Assembly (NCBI RefSeq): GCF_001865015.1
Contig: NZ_MJGV01000057.1
Span: 50,517-114,516, forward strand
DNA from: Curtobacterium sp. MMLR14_010
GTDB lineage: Bacteria; Actinomycetota; Actinomycetes; Actinomycetales; Microbacteriaceae
Length of the DNA stretch: 64,000 nucleotides
Reading direction: 5' to 3'
Part shown: piece by piece, positions 33,749 to 43,434 of the stretch
Layout of the letters: every line of letters starts with the position of its first letter
Position numbering within the stretch: position 1 is the first letter of the stretch
The notes under the pieces: model-generated
Database searches by the model: none
Told to the model about the DNA's origin: nothing
The model's input: the letters and a program-made list of their open reading frames with translations, nothing else
Made by a program: the position numbers and the translations under genes

Positions 33749-34870
33749 TCAGCGCCCCGCGGCGCGCGCGGAGCCGAACGGCCCGGTCTTCGTGTCGATG
33801 TCGGCCGTGGCCCGGCGCTCGGACTCGACGATCCCGCGCAGTGCCACGAGCGCGGCGGACGTGACCGCGACGTGCGAGGGGTTCTCCCGCGAGGCGTCGA
33901 GGGCCTTCTCCACCGCGGCGATGGCCGAGTCGGCCTCGTGCTCGGGGCTCGTGCCACGGATCACGGCCGCGATCTGGTCGAGTGCCGCAGCGAGCGGTTC
34001 CGCGAACGCCGGGTCCGGGCGGCCGATGCCCTCCGACACCGGACCGGACCGCGCCACGAGCTCGGTGAGGTCCGTCGTGTACCAGGCCACCCGCTCCAAC
34101 GCGCGGAAGCGTGCCCCGTCCTCCTGCAGCCGCGCCCGGGAGCCACGCAGCGCGCCCCTCGGGTTGACCCTGCGGCTCTCGTGCGCGATGGACACCCGCG
34201 ATCGGACGTCCGCGATCGCCCGGTCGAGCCGGTCCTGCTGCTTGTCCCACGCCGCGATGTCCCGCTTGCCCTCGCGGAGCACCGCGGCCAGGCCGTCGAG
34301 GTGGTCGGCGAGCACCCCGTTGACGGCGTCGATGCGGTGCTCGGCGTCCCAGAAGTGCAGCGGCGGGAACACGAGGAAGTTGACCAGCAGGCCGACGACG
34401 ACGCCGACGGCCATCTGCACGAGGTAGCCGAGCGAGTACCCCTCGGCGTGCGCGCCCCCGACGAGCAGCACGAACAGCGCTGCCGTCGACACCCACGAGC
34501 TGCCCTCGCCGAGGATCCGGAACCCACCCACCAGCACGCCGATGCCGACCGCCAGTGCGACCGCCAGGACGCCGGGGTCGCCGACCCACATCGTGAAGCC
34601 CGCGACGCCGATGCCGAGCGCGATCCCGACGAGCGTCTGGATGCCGCTCCGGAGCCCGGCGAACACCGTGGTCTGCATCGCGATGACGGCACCGAGCGGC
34701 GCGTAGTAGGGGTAGTCCGACGCGACACCGGGCACGTGGCGCGCCACGACCCACGCGAGCGCGGCGGCACCCGCCGCCTTGCCCGCGTGCAGCAGGCGCG
34801 GCTGTGTGCCGGACGTCCGGCTCCATCGCCAGATCCTGGTCCCCACCCCCGTGACGTGTTCGAGTCCCAT
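33749..34870 (-). CDS. FUSC/aromatic acid exporter-family membrane protein
   Basis: 373 residues. The first 170 contain about six hydrophobic helices with the ArAE/FUSC pattern (YYAPLGAVIAMQTTVFAGLRSG, LVGIALGIGVAG in pieces), followed by a basic and coiled soluble half rich in Arg, Asp and Ala (about 175-373). The family exports aromatic carboxylic acids or related compounds in proton-driven form in some bacteria; the substrate here is unknown. A single gene; a near-perfect 46-base palindrome lies 27 bases upstream of its start. Confidence 0.85.
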   Translation of the reverse strand: MGLEHVTGVGTRIWRWSRTSGTQPRLLHAGKAAGAAALAWVVARHVPGVASDYPYYAPLGAVIAMQTTVFAGLRSGIQTLVGIALGIGVAGFTMWVGDPGVLAVALAVGIGVLVGGFRILGEGSSWVSTAALFVLLVGGAHAEGYSLGYLVQMAVGVVVGLLVNFLVFPPLHFWDAEHRIDAVNGVLADHLDGLAAVLREGKRDIAAWDKQQDRLDRAIADVRSRVSIAHESRRVNPRGALRGSRARLQEDGARFRALERVAWYTTDLTELVARSGPVSEGIGRPDPAFAEPLAAALDQIAAVIRGTSPEHEADSAIAAVEKALDASRENPSHVAVTSAALVALRGIVESERRATADIDTKTGPFGSARAAGR

Positions 34871-34897
34871 GGGTCCTCCGTGGTGCCGGTGCTGGTC

Positions 34898-34943
34898 ACG
34901 GACTGGAGGCTCGTGGCGGCGCCGCCACGGGCCTCCAGTCCGT
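34898..34943. repeat. 46-base palindrome, GGACTGGAGGC variant
   Basis: Two 23-base arms meet without a loop at GGCGCC and differ at one base (T versus C, a G-T pair in RNA). The outer part ACGGACTGGAGGC is a variant of the GGACGGGAGGC core seen at 18190, 22054 and elsewhere. It lies between the FUSC gene start and the rplQ terminator. Confidence 0.8.
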
Positions 34944-34964
34944 CTGGTGCGTGCGTTCTCGGAA

Positions 34965-35008
34965 CACGAGACGGCCCCCGCAGCATGCGCTGCGGGGGCC
35001 GTCTCGTG
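34965..35008 (-). terminator. Terminator of the infA-rplQ (alpha) operon
   Basis: A perfect 20-base stem (CACGAGACGGCCCCCGCAGC and complement) with an ATGC loop, 12 bases after the rplQ stop in the direction of transcription. The following RNA begins UUCC, a weak U-tract. Confidence 0.85.
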
Positions 35009-35020
35009 GTGGTGCGTGGA

Positions 35021-35608
35021 CTACTTGGTGTCGTCCGACTTCGTGGCGTCGTCCGACTTCGCAGCGGCGTCGGCCTCGACCTCGGACGCAGCAGCGTCCT
35101 CGGTCTCGGGCTCGACCGGAGCCGACTCCTCGGTGGTCTCGGTCGTCTCGACCGGGGCCTCCTCGGTGGTCTCGGGCTCTGCGGTCTCGGCGACCGGAGC
35201 AGCGGCGGCCGGGGCCGCGGTGCGGGTCACGGGAGCCGGGCTGCTCGAGAGCGGCTCGAGCACGAGCTCGATCGACGCGAGGGGCGCGTTGTCGCCCTTG
35301 CGGAAACCGAGCTTCGTGATGCGGGTGTAGCCGCCCTGGCGGTCGGACACCTGCGGTGCGATCTCCGTGAACAGCGTGTGCACGACGGTCTTGTCGCGGA
35401 GGGCCGCGATGACCCGACGACGAGCGTGCAGGTCGCCGCGCTTCGCGAACGTGATCAGACGCTCGGCCACCGGGCGGAGGCGCTTGGCCTTCGTCTCGGT
35501 GGTCGTGATCCGACCGTGCGTGAAGAGGGCGTTGGCGAGGTTGCTCAGGAGCAGGCGCTCGTGAGCGGGACCGCCACCGAGGCGGGGGCCCTTGGTGGGC
35601 TTCGGCAT
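35021..35608 (-). CDS. rplQ: Ribosomal protein L17 with an acidic C-terminal tail
   Basis: 195 residues. The ribosomal core occupies about 1-118 ([20 protein letters not shown] at the start, [16 protein letters not shown] near the end). Residues 121-195 are an Ala/Thr/Glu/Pro/Asp-rich, strongly acidic tail ending SDDTK, about 75 residues more than the minimal protein. L17 lines the exit-tunnel region of the large subunit. Last gene of the alpha operon, 65 bases after rpoA and followed by a strong terminator. Confidence 0.97.
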   Translation of the reverse strand: MPKPTKGPRLGGGPAHERLLLSNLANALFTHGRITTTETKAKRLRPVAERLITFAKRGDLHARRRVIAALRDKTVVHTLFTEIAPQVSDRQGGYTRITKLGFRKGDNAPLASIELVLEPLSSSPAPVTRTAAPAAAAPVAETAEPETTEEAPVETTETTEESAPVEPETEDAAASEVEADAAAKSDDATKSDDTK

Positions 35609-35673
35609 GTCAGTTCTCCAGTGGTGAAAGAGTGGTGCGCGCCGTGACGACGCGCGTGCGCATCAGCGCGAGG

Positions 35674-36669
35674 TCAGTTGCTGGACTCTTCTTCGTCGTA
35701 CCCGCTGTAGAAGTGGGCGCCGTCGAATCCGGGGACGGTGTCCTTGAGGGACAGGCCGAGCTCGGTGAGCTTGTCCTTGACCTCGTCCACCGACTTCTGA
35801 CCGAAGTTGCGGATGTTCATGAGCTGCGTCTCCGAGAGGGCGACGAGCTCGGACACCGTGTTGATGCCCTCGCGCTTCAGGCAGTTGTAGCTGCGCACCG
35901 ACAGGTCGAGGTCCTCGATCGGGGTCTGCAGCTCGTTCGAGAGCACGGCGTCGACCGGCGCGGGGCCGATCTCGATGCCTTCGGCCGCGGTGTTCAGCTC
36001 GCGGGCGAGACCGAACAGCTCGACGAGCGTCCGACCGGCCGACGCGATGGCGTCGCGCGGTGTGATGGCCGGCTTCGACTCGACGTCGACGACCAGACGG
36101 TCGAAGTCCGTGCGCTCACCGGCACGCGTCGCCTCGACGCGGTAGGTGACCTTGAGGACCGGGGAGTAGATCGAGTCGATCGGGATCTGCCCGGCTTCGC
36201 TGAACTCCGAACGGTTCTGCGTCGCCGAGACGTAGCCACGGCCACGCTCGATCGTGAGCTCGAGCTCGAAGCGCGCGGTGTCGTTCAGGGTCGCGATGAC
36301 GAGGTCCGGGTTGTGGATCTCGACGCCGGCCGGAGCGGAGATGTCCGCTGCGGTGACCTGACCGGCACCCTGCTTGCGCAGGTACGCCGTGATGGGCTCG
36401 TCGTGCTCGCTGGAGACGACCAGGCTCTTGATGTTGAGGATGATCTCCGTGACGTCTTCCTTGACACCGGCGACGGTGCTGAACTCGTGGAGGACGCCGT
36501 CGATGCGGATGCTCGTGACGGCAGCACCGGGGATCGACGAGAGGAGCGTGCGGCGCAGCGAGTTCCCGAGGGTGTAGCCGAAGCCGGGCTCGAGCGGCTC
36601 GATGACGAATCGCGAGCGGTGCTCGGAGATCGGCTCCTCGGTGAGGGTGGGGCGCTGTGCAATGAGCAC
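35674..36669 (-). CDS. rpoA: RNA polymerase alpha subunit
   Basis: 331 residues from the GTG at 36669, with GAAAGGA before it; upstream codons are not part of the family. The N-terminal domain (about 1-225) has [18 protein letters not shown], used in dimerisation and core assembly; the C-terminal domain (about 250-310) has the helix-hairpin [17 protein letters not shown] and NIRNFGQKS that contact UP elements and activators. It lies 187 bases after rpsK, a gap with several hairpins, so its expression may be adjusted separately from the upstream ribosomal genes. Confidence 0.98.
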   Translation of the reverse strand: MLIAQRPTLTEEPISEHRSRFVIEPLEPGFGYTLGNSLRRTLLSSIPGAAVTSIRIDGVLHEFSTVAGVKEDVTEIILNIKSLVVSSEHDEPITAYLRKQGAGQVTAADISAPAGVEIHNPDLVIATLNDTARFELELTIERGRGYVSATQNRSEFSEAGQIPIDSIYSPVLKVTYRVEATRAGERTDFDRLVVDVESKPAITPRDAIASAGRTLVELFGLARELNTAAEGIEIGPAPVDAVLSNELQTPIEDLDLSVRSYNCLKREGINTVSELVALSETQLMNIRNFGQKSVDEVKDKLTELGLSLKDTVPGFDGAHFYSGYDEEESSN

Positions 36670-36688
36670 TGTGGGATTCCTTTCGGCG

Positions 36689-36842
36689 AAGTGTCCGCTA
36701 TATGACACTTGGCGGTACGACGGGGCCAGCCGGGCCCCGACGGGTCTGTTGAGTTGTGATCACGCGCACCGATGTGCGCGATCGAACGACCAGGAATGGC
36801 CGTCCCTGCTCGGACCCGCTAGGGAACGAGCAGGGGACGGCC
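36689..36842 (-). other. Hairpin-rich spacer between rpsK and rpoA
   Basis: Four inverted repeats: AAGTGTC/GACACTT (36689-36710, eight-base loop), GGGGCC/GGCCCC (36722-36738), CGCGCAC/GTGCGCG with CGAT loop (36763-36780), and a 15-base stem with one bulge at 36798-36842 (GGCCGTCCCTGCTCG with its partner). The last lies 14 bases after the rpsK stop and could act as a partial terminator. rpsD occupies this place in many other actinobacteria. Confidence 0.65.
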
Positions 36843-36856
36843 GGTTGCTCCTCGCG

Positions 36857-37255
36857 TCAGACGCGGCGGCGCTTGGGCGGACGGCACCCGTTGTGCGCCT
36901 GCGGCGTGACGTCGTTGATCGAACCGACCTCGAGGCCAGCGGCCTGGAGGGAGCGGATCGCGGTCTCACGACCCGAACCCGGGCCCTTCACGAAGACGTC
37001 GACCTTCTTGACGCCGTGCTCCTGCGCCTGACGCGCAGCGGACTCGGCGGCGAGCTGCGCCGCGAACGGCGTCGACTTGCGCGAGCCCTTGAAGCCGACG
37101 GCCCCGGAGGACGCCCAGCTCAGGACGGCACCCGACGGGTCGGTGATGCTGACGATCGTGTTGTTGAACGTGCTCTTGATGTGGGCCTGGCCCACTGCGA
37201 CGTTCTTCTTCTCTTTGCGGCGCGGCTTGCGCGCGGCGGTCTTGGGAGTAGCCAT
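36857..37255 (-). CDS. rpsK: Ribosomal protein S11
   Basis: 132 residues, standard length. The basic N terminus [13 protein letters not shown] is followed by [20 protein letters not shown], and the C terminus has the usual [16 protein letters not shown]11 forms the platform of the small subunit beside the mRNA exit path. It starts 9 bases after the rpsM stop. Confidence 0.98.
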   Translation of the reverse strand: MATPKTAARKPRRKEKKNVAVGQAHIKSTFNNTIVSITDPSGAVLSWASSGAVGFKGSRKSTPFAAQLAAESAARQAQEHGVKKVDVFVKGPGSGRETAIRSLQAAGLEVGSINDVTPQAHNGCRPPKRRRV

Positions 37256-37264
37256 GGTGATCTC

Positions 37265-37639
37265 CTATCGGGCCTTCTTCTTGCCTGCCACGGTGCGCTT
37301 CGGGCCCTTGCGGGTACGCGCGTTGGTCTTCGTGCGCTGACCGCGCACGGGGAGACCACGGCGGTGCCGGATGCCCTCGTAGCTGCCGATCTCGACCTTG
37401 CGGCGGATGTCGGCTGCCACTTCGCGGCGGAGGTCACCCTCGACCTTGTAGTTGCCCTCGATGTAGTCACGAAGGGCGACCAACTGGTCGTCAGTGAGGT
37501 CCTTGACGCGGATGTCACCGGAGATACCGGTGTCCGCGAGCGTCTTGACCGCGCGAGTGCGGCCGACGCCGTAGATGTACGTGAGTGCGATCTCCACGCG
37601 CTTCTCGCGCGGGATGTCGACGCCTGCTAGACGTGCCAT
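37265..37639 (-). CDS. rpsM: Ribosomal protein S13
   Basis: 124 residues. It opens with [20 protein letters not shown], carries GVGRTRAV and the C-terminal [20 protein letters not shown] tail that contacts P-site tRNA and forms an intersubunit bridge with L5. It follows rpmJ after a 162-base spacer with only a small CTCGGG/CCCGAG hairpin (37687-37705), and precedes rpsK. Confidence 0.98.
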   Translation of the reverse strand: MARLAGVDIPREKRVEIALTYIYGVGRTRAVKTLADTGISGDIRVKDLTDDQLVALRDYIEGNYKVEGDLRREVAADIRRKVEIGSYEGIRHRRGLPVRGQRTKTNARTRKGPKRTVAGKKKAR

Positions 37640-37801
37640 GTGCTGGCTGCTCCTGTTGTCGATGGAGGTGTGGAGCAGTACCGGTGCTCGGGCCTCCGAC
37701 CCGAGGTGTCCCCGCTCGCGCGGTTCTTGGTACTGCGTTCGATGTTGAGTTGTGGTTCCTGCGCAGGCCGCCCGAGGGCGATCCGCATCAGAGCGCCGGG
37801 A

Positions 37802-37918
37802 CTAGCCCTGGCGCTGCTTGTGACGCGGGTTGCTCTTGCAGATCACCATGACGCGGCCCTTGCGGCGGATGACACGGCAGTGCTCGCACATGGGCTTGAC
37901 GCTGGGGTTGACCTTCAT
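37802..37918 (-). CDS. rpmJ: Ribosomal protein L36 (zinc-binding form)
   Basis: 38 residues, [19 protein letters not shown] then [19 protein letters not shown], the full zinc-type L36. Cys11, Cys14, Cys27 and His32 form the metal site. This C-plus type is the housekeeping form used when zinc is sufficient. It lies between infA (70 bases upstream) and rpsM. Confidence 0.97.
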   Translation of the reverse strand: MKVNPSVKPMCEHCRVIRRKGRVMVICKSNPRHKQRQG

Positions 37919-37988
37919 TGCTGATTCCTCGTGCTCGCTGGCTTCGTGCTCGGCGGGTTCGCCGAGTCGTTCCTTTCCAGCTCGCGGA

Positions 37989-38210
37989 TCACTTGTAGCG
38001 GTAGACGATCCGGCCGCGGGTCAGGTCGTACGGGCTCAGCTCCACGATCACGCGGTCCTCGGGGAGGATGCGGATGTAGTGCTGGCGCATCTTCCCGGAG
38101 ATGTGCGCGAGGACCTTGTGCCCGTTCGTCAGCTCAACGCGGAACATCGCGTTGGGCAGAGCTTCGAGCACCGAGCCTTCGATCTCGATGACGCCGTCTT
38201 TCTTGGCCAT
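37989..38210 (-). CDS. infA: Translation initiation factor IF-1
   Basis: 73 residues from the ATG at 38210, giving [14 protein letters not shown] single OB fold with [20 protein letters not shown] and the C-terminal [10 protein letters not shown]-1 occupies the A site of the small subunit during initiation. First gene of the alpha operon, with a strong promoter at 38307-38335 and a leader of about 90 bases that contains a 7-base-pair TCGGGTG hairpin (38266-38282). Confidence 0.98.
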   Translation of the reverse strand: MAKKDGVIEIEGSVLEALPNAMFRVELTNGHKVLAHISGKMRQHYIRILPEDRVIVELSPYDLTRGRIVYRYK

Positions 38211-38306
38211 AGCCTCACTGTCGCTTGGTTGGATTACCGGTGTGACCCCCGAGCCGGTCTGCGGGTCGGGTGCCACACCCGAGAGGGCATGGCACACCAA
38301 AGATCG

Positions 38307-38335
38307 ATCTTATGGGACAGCTGCCCGAATGCCAA
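38307..38335 (-). promoter_or_regulatory. infA (alpha operon) promoter
   Basis: Minus strand -35 TTGGCA (38330-38335), 17-base spacer, -10 TAAGAT (38307-38312). Five of six and four of six consensus matches. The expected start is near 38300. Confidence 0.75.
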
Positions 38336-38476
38336 GCCCGGGCGCGTCGGGGACCCCAGTCCGAGGGTGTTCCTGTGTGCCTGGGCCCGCTTGCACAGTC
38401 GATCCCCGGCGCGCTCCTGGATCACGGGCGGTCGACACCCCTACGGTGACACCCGAGCCCCACGAACGGAGAACCC

Positions 38477-39751
38477 GTGCCCGACGCCCACAGCGGCCCC
38501 CGCCCCTTCGCCCGACACGGCCGTCTCCCCCGCCGTCGCGGGTGGTCGACGCTCGTGGGCGTCGTCGCGTCCGCCGCCGCGGTCGTCCTGGTCAGCGGCA
38601 CGAGCGTCGCGGCCATCGCCGGCGCCCAGCTCGCGAGCGCTCCGACGTCCGTGCAGCTGAGCACCGACGACCAGAGCACCGCGAAGACGGCCGACATCAC
38701 CGCGATCAAGGGCGGCGCGAACATCCTGCTCATCGGCAGTGACACCCGCGTCGGCCAGTTCGACTCCGACGAGGACGTCGAGGGCGCACGCAACGACGTC
38801 ACGATGCTCATCCACGTGTCGCAGGACCACCAGCAGCTCACCGCGGTCAGCTTCCCCCGCGACCTGATGGTGCCGATCCCCGCGTGCAGCAACCCGGAGA
38901 CCGGGACGAACTACCCCGCTGCGGCGTCCGCGCAGTTCAACACCGCGCTCGGCAACGGCGGGGTCTCCTGCGTCGTCGACACCGTCGAGAACCTCACCGG
39001 CCTGAGCATCCCGTACGCGGGGCTCATCACCTTCGACGGCGTCATCGAGATGTCGAACGCGCTGGGCGGCGTCGACGTCTGCGTGGCGAAGCCGATCGAC
39101 GACACCTACACCGGCCTGCACCTGACCGCCGGCTCGCACGCGCTGCAGGGCTCCGACGCGCTGGCGTTCCTGCGGAGCCGACACGGCGTCGGCGACGGCA
39201 GCGACCTGGCACGCATCAGCTCCCAGCAGGTCTTCCTGTCCTCGCTCCTGCGCAAGGTGACCTCGGACGGCACCCTGTCGAACCCCGTCACGCTCTACAA
39301 GCTCGCCGGGGCGGCGCTCCACAACGTCGTGCTCTCCGACGGCCTCAACCGCGCCCAGACCCTCGTCGGGCTGGCGGGGATGCTCCGCGGCATGGACACG
39401 GCGAACATGCTCTTCGTGCAGTACCCCGTCGTCGACGACCCGGCGGACAGCGCGCGGGTCGTCGTGGACGAGACCACCGCCCATGCGCTCAACGTGGCGC
39501 TGCAGACGGACGAGAAGACCACGCTCGGCGACTCGTCCACGGGCCGCGCGTCGGAGGACCAGTCGACGGCCACGGGGAGCCCGAGCGCTGCCCCCTCGAC
39601 GCCGGCAGCAGCGCCGACGACCACCGCACCGTCCGCGGGCGCGGGGACCGACACCGGGACGGGCACGGGGACGGCCGCCACCCCGACGGCCCTGCCCTCG
39701 ACCATCACCGGGCAGAGTGCCGCCGAGCAGACCTGCTCCGTCGGCAACTGA
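38477..39751 (+). CDS. LytR-CpsA-Psr (LCP) family cell-wall glycopolymer transferase
   Basis: 424 residues from a GTG at 38477 with GGAG just before. A basic N terminus and one membrane helix (about 24-50) lead to the extracellular LCP domain. Signature residues are visible: NILLIGSDTR (Arg91), ARNDVTML (Arg105, Asp107), SFPRDL and FLRSRHGVGDGSDLAR. The last 70 residues are Ser/Thr/Ala/Gly-rich, a likely wall-spanning tail. LCP enzymes attach teichoic acid-like or arabinogalactan-like polymers to peptidoglycan from lipid carriers. It is the only plus-strand gene amid the ribosomal block, divergent from infA (266-base gap) and convergent with map. Confidence 0.92.
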   Translation: MPDAHSGPRPFARHGRLPRRRGWSTLVGVVASAAAVVLVSGTSVAAIAGAQLASAPTSVQLSTDDQSTAKTADITAIKGGANILLIGSDTRVGQFDSDEDVEGARNDVTMLIHVSQDHQQLTAVSFPRDLMVPIPACSNPETGTNYPAAASAQFNTALGNGGVSCVVDTVENLTGLSIPYAGLITFDGVIEMSNALGGVDVCVAKPIDDTYTGLHLTAGSHALQGSDALAFLRSRHGVGDGSDLARISSQQVFLSSLLRKVTSDGTLSNPVTLYKLAGAALHNVVLSDGLNRAQTLVGLAGMLRGMDTANMLFVQYPVVDDPADSARVVVDETTAHALNVALQTDEKTTLGDSSTGRASEDQSTATGSPSAAPSTPAAAPTTTAPSAGAGTDTGTGTGTAATPTALPSTITGQSAAEQTCSVGN

Positions 39752-39759
39752 CGCCGGCG

Positions 39760-39850
39760 GGACGGGCCGGCACCGGGCCTCCCGTCCGGCCTGTCCGGCC
39801 CGTCCCCCGGCCCGTCCCCCGGGCCGTCCCGTGGGCCGTCACGGGCCTGG
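39760..39850. other. GC-rich convergent spacer with tandem repeat and hairpin
   Basis: Between the LCP and map genes: GGACGGG and CCCGTCC arms (39760-39787) containing a GGGCCTCCCGTCC copy of the dispersed core, two exact tandem copies of GGCCCGTCCCCC (39797-39808 and 39809-39820), and a GGGCCTGGAGGC copy at about 39843. Probably terminates both genes; no T-run. Confidence 0.55.
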
Positions 39851-39859
39851 AGGCTGTCC

Positions 39860-40693
39860 CTACGGGATCGGGACGGGTGTGACACCCAGCGGTGCGAGCC
39901 CGGCGGCACCGCCGTCGGCGGCCGTCAGGACCCAGACGCCGTCGGCGTGCACCGCGACGCTGTGCTCCCAGTGGGCCGCGTCGGACCCGTCACGGGTGCG
40001 GACGGTCCAGTCGTCGGCGTCCGTGGTGTTCTCGATCGTGCCGGCGGTGACCATCGGCTCGATGGCGACGACCAGCCCGGGCCGGACCGCCGGACCGCCG
40101 CCGCGGACGCGGTGGTTGAAGACCGGCGGCTCCTCGTGCATCGAGCGGCCGATGCCGTGGCCGGTGAAGTCCTCGACGATGCCCCAGGTGCCCGTCTCGT
40201 CGACGGCGTCCTCCACGGCGTCGCCGACCTCGTGCAGGTGCTTCGCACCGGCCAGTGCCGCGATGCCGTGCCACAGCGACCGCTCGGTGGTGTCGGCGAG
40301 CTGCTGGCGTGCGGCCGTGGTCGTCGCGTCGCCGCCGGGGACCACGGTGGTGAAGGCGCTGTCGCCGTTCCAGCCGTCGACCTCGGCACCGGCGTCCACC
40401 GAGACGAGGTCTCCCGGCTGCAGCACGCGCTCCCCGGGGATCCCGTGCACGATCTCGTCGTTCACGGAGACGCACAGGGTGTGGCGGTACCCCGGGACGA
40501 GCTGGAAGTTCGGGACGCCGCCGCCGTCGCGGATGGTGCGCTCCGCGATCGCGTCGAGCTCACCCGTCGTGATGCCGGGCCGGATGGCCGACCGGACGGC
40601 GTCGAGCGCAGCCGCGGTCAGGAGCCCAGGGCGCACCATGGCCCGGAGCTCGTCCGGCGTCTTGTAGATCGACGGCTTGCGGAACCGGACCAC
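39860..40693 (-). CDS. map: Methionine aminopeptidase, type I
   Basis: 277 residues from a GTG at 40693. The pita-bread fold is recognisable by VNDEIVHGIPG and the five metal ligands: the Asp pair in SVDAGAEVDGWNGDSAF, the His of TGHGIGRSMHEEP, the Glu of AIEPM and the Glu of HWEHSV. It removes the initiator Met from nascent proteins. It follows adk with a 5-base gap, the conserved secY-adk-map order. Confidence 0.96.
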   Translation of the reverse strand: MVRFRKPSIYKTPDELRAMVRPGLLTAAALDAVRSAIRPGITTGELDAIAERTIRDGGGVPNFQLVPGYRHTLCVSVNDEIVHGIPGERVLQPGDLVSVDAGAEVDGWNGDSAFTTVVPGGDATTTAARQQLADTTERSLWHGIAALAGAKHLHEVGDAVEDAVDETGTWGIVEDFTGHGIGRSMHEEPPVFNHRVRGGGPAVRPGLVVAIEPMVTAGTIENTTDADDWTVRTRDGSDAAHWEHSVAVHADGVWVLTAADGGAAGLAPLGVTPVPIP

Positions 40694-40698
40694 GCCGG

Positions 40699-41289
40699 TC
40701 AGACGGTGGCGGCGAGCCCGCGCGATGCGAGGGCAGCCTGGATCCGGTCGCCGACCTCGTCGATCGCGCCGAGGCCGTCGACCTCGAGCACGAGACCGCG
40801 CTGCTGGTAGGCGTCGACGATCGGTGCGGTCTGCTCGACGTAGACCTGCTGGCGACGACGGATCGTCTCCTCGTTGTCGTCACTGCGCCCCTGCTCGTCG
40901 GCACGCTTCAGCAGGCGCGCGACGAGCGCGTCCTGGTCGGCGACGAGCCGGATGACGGCGTCGATCGCGGTGCCGTGCTCGGCGAGGAGGGCGTCGAGGT
41001 ACCCGACCTGCCCGACCGTGCGGGGGTAGCCGTCGAGCAGGAAGCCCTGCTCGGCGTCGGACTCCTGCAGGCGGGACTTCACGAGCTCGTTCGTCAGGGA
41101 GTCCGGGACGTAGTCGCCCGCGTCCATGATCGCCTTCGCCTCGACCCCGAGCGGGGTGCCCTCGGTGACGTTCTTGCGGAAGATGTCACCCGTGGAGACG
41201 GCGGGGATGCCGAACGACTCGGCGATGCGGCCGGCCTGGGTGCCCTTCCCCGCTCCGGGAGGTCCGACGATGATGAGACGTGCGCTCAA
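40699..41289 (-). CDS. adk: Adenylate kinase
   Basis: 196 residues, the short form without a long zinc-type lid. Starts with TTG at 41289 that overlaps the secY stop as TTGA. P-loop GPPGAGKGT at 9-17, [10 protein letters not shown] in the AMP-binding region, and DGYPRT in the middle; the lid is reduced to a segment around DEQGRSDDN. It balances AMP, ADP and ATP. Located between secY and map in the usual way. Confidence 0.97.
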   Translation of the reverse strand: MSARLIIVGPPGAGKGTQAGRIAESFGIPAVSTGDIFRKNVTEGTPLGVEAKAIMDAGDYVPDSLTNELVKSRLQESDAEQGFLLDGYPRTVGQVGYLDALLAEHGTAIDAVIRLVADQDALVARLLKRADEQGRSDDNEETIRRRQQVYVEQTAPIVDAYQQRGLVLEVDGLGAIDEVGDRIQAALASRGLAATV

Positions 41290-42608
41290 CGGAGGAGCCC
41301 TTCGTAGTGACGTTGCTGCAGCTGCGAGTCGATCTGCTTGACGGTCTCGAGACCGACACCCACGATGATGAGGATGCTCGCGCCACCGAACGGGAAGTTC
41401 TGGTTCGCGCCGAACAGCGCCAGTGCTGCCAGCGGGATGAGCGCGATGAGACCGAGGTAGAGCGAGCCGGGCAGCGTCACCCGGGTGAGGACGTAGTCGA
41501 GGTACTCGGCGGTGGGGCGACCGGCACGGATGCCAGGGATGAACCCGCCGTACTTCTTCATGTTGTCGGCGACCTCTTCGGGGTTGAAGGTGATCGCGAC
41601 GTAGAAGTACGTGAAGCCGACGATGAGCAGGAAGTACAGCACCATGTAGAACCAGTTGTCACCGGAGACGAGGTTGCTCTCGATCCAGGTGACCCAGGCC
41701 GCGGGCTCGGTGCCGTCGGACGGCTTGTTGAACTGCGCGACCAGGGCCGGCAGGTACAGCAGCGACGAGGCGAAGATGACGGGCACGACGCCGGCCATGT
41801 TCACCTTGATCGGGATGTACGTGTTGTTGCCGCCGTAGGTGCGACGACCGACCATGCGCTTGGCGTACTGCACGGGGATCCGCCGCTGCGACTGCTCGAC
41901 GAACACGACGGCCATCATGATCACCAGGCCGACCAGGATGACGAACAGGAACAGCTCGAACGACTGCGACTGCTCGATCGCCCAGAGCGCGGAGGGGAAC
42001 TGCGCTGCGATGGACGTGAAGATGAGGAGCGACATGCCGTTGCCGATGCCGCGCTCGGTGACGAGCTCGCCCATCCACATGATGAGGCCGGTGCCGGCGG
42101 TCAGGGTGACGACCATGAGCATGATGGCGTACCAGCTGTCGTTCGAGATGATCGACGAGCAGGAGGCGCTGGCGTTCGTGCCGAAGAGCTGACCGGAGCG
42201 TGCGACCGTGATCAGGGTCGTGGACTGCAGCACACCGAGCGCGATGGTGAGGTAGCGCGTGTACTGGGTCAGCTTGGCCTGACCGGTCTGGCCCTCCTTG
42301 TAGAGGGCGTCGAAGTGCGGAATCACGACGCGCAGCAGCTGCACGATGATCGACGACGTGATGTACGGCATGATGCCGAGCGCGAAGACCGAGAGCTTCA
42401 GCAGCGCGCCGCCGGAGAACAGGTTGATCAGGTCGTAGAGACCGCCCGAGGACGACGCACTCGCGAGGCAGGTCTGGACCGCCGCGTAGTCGACGTACGG
42501 CGCCGGGATGTACGACCCCAGGCGGAACAGCGCGATGATCGCGAGGGTGAAGCCGATCTTCTTCCGAAGATCGGGGGTGCGCATGATGCGCGCGACCGCT
42601 CTGAACAC
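41286..42608 (-). CDS. secY: Preprotein translocase subunit SecY
   Basis: 440 residues from the GTG at 42608 ([16 protein letters not shown]), with GGAG close upstream; earlier codons in frame are not homologous. Ten membrane helices; the TM2 plug region, GIGNGMSL-type cytosolic motif ([13 protein letters not shown]) and [11 protein letters not shown] loop that docks SecA and ribosomes are present. SecY forms the protein-conducting channel with SecE and SecG. It follows rplO after 179 bases and overlaps adk by four bases. Confidence 0.98.
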   Translation of the reverse strand: MFRAVARIMRTPDLRKKIGFTLAIIALFRLGSYIPAPYVDYAAVQTCLASASSSGGLYDLINLFSGGALLKLSVFALGIMPYITSSIIVQLLRVVIPHFDALYKEGQTGQAKLTQYTRYLTIALGVLQSTTLITVARSGQLFGTNASASCSSIISNDSWYAIMLMVVTLTAGTGLIMWMGELVTERGIGNGMSLLIFTSIAAQFPSALWAIEQSQSFELFLFVILVGLVIMMAVVFVEQSQRRIPVQYAKRMVGRRTYGGNNTYIPIKVNMAGVVPVIFASSLLYLPALVAQFNKPSDGTEPAAWVTWIESNLVSGDNWFYMVLYFLLIVGFTYFYVAITFNPEEVADNMKKYGGFIPGIRAGRPTAEYLDYVLTRVTLPGSLYLGLIALIPLAALALFGANQNFPFGGASILIIVGVGLETVKQIDSQLQQRHYEGLLR

Positions 42609-42787
42609 GAGAACTCCGAACTTCTGGGACCGGACTGGCCAGTCGTGCCGGGCGTGGTCGCCCGTGGCCGGAAGCGCCGACCGCGTGGCCCGGTGACCGC
42701 CAGCCTGACTGGCGGGGCGTTCCGGGCCTCCATCAAGGAAACCGTAACGGCGGCCCGTGCGCAATGCACACGGGCCGCCGGACGGGA

Positions 42788-43252
42788 CTACTCGGTGACG
42801 GTGCCGCCCGCTGCCGCGATCTTGGTCTGGGCGGAGCCCGAGACCTTGTCGACCGTGACGGTGAGCTTCACGTCGATGTCACCCTGACCGAGAACCTTGA
42901 CCTTCTCGTTCTTGCGGACGGCGCCCTTGGCGACCAGGTCCGCGATGGTGACGTCGCCGCCGTTCGGGTAGAGCTCCGCGAGCTTGTCCAAGTTCACGAC
43001 CTGGTACTCGACGCGGAACGGGTTCTTGAACCCGCGGAGCTTCGGGGTGCGCATGTGCAGCGGCATCTGCCCACCCTCGAAGCCGACGCGGACCTGGTAA
43101 CGGGCCTTCGTGCCCTTGGTACCACGGCCCGCGGTCTTGCCCTTCGAGCCTTCACCGCGACCCACACGGGTGCGGTCCTTCTTCGAGCCAGCGGCCGGAC
43201 GAAGGTGGTGCACCTTCAGGATCTGGACGCGCTCGTTCTTCTCGTCGCTCAT
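42788..43252 (-). CDS. rplO: Ribosomal protein L15
   Basis: 154 residues. [24 protein letters not shown], read in pieces, and KTAGRGTKG form the typical basic glycine-rich N terminus; the globular C-terminal half ends AAGGTVTE. A late-assembly protein of the large subunit. The ATG overlaps the rpmD stop (ATGA). The 179-base gap to secY includes a palindromic CGGCCCGTGCG-type region near the stop, a possible attenuator. Confidence 0.97.
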   Translation of the reverse strand: MSDEKNERVQILKVHHLRPAAGSKKDRTRVGRGEGSKGKTAGRGTKGTKARYQVRVGFEGGQMPLHMRTPKLRGFKNPFRVEYQVVNLDKLAELYPNGGDVTIADLVAKGAVRKNEKVKVLGQGDIDVKLTVTVDKVSGSAQTKIAAAGGTVTE

Positions 43253-43434
43253 GCGTCGACCTCCTCGACCTTCACGAGATGCGCCACCGTGGCGACGTAA
43301 CCGCGGTTCTGGGAGTTGTCCTCACGCAGGACCGTACGGCCGATGCGCTTGAGACCCAGGCTGCGGAGCGTGTCGCGCTGGTACTGCTTCTCGCTGATGA
43401 CGGACTTCGTCTGCGTGATCTTCAGCATGGCCAT
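43249..43434 (-). CDS. rpmD: Ribosomal protein L30
   Basis: 61 residues from the ATG at 43434; the upstream open frame is not homologous. [20 protein letters not shown] and [10 protein letters not shown] are typical. Start overlaps the rpsE stop by one base (TGATG), and its stop overlaps rplO. Confidence 0.97.
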   Translation of the reverse strand: MAMLKITQTKSVISEKQYQRDTLRSLGLKRIGRTVLREDNSQNRGYVATVAHLVKVEEVDA

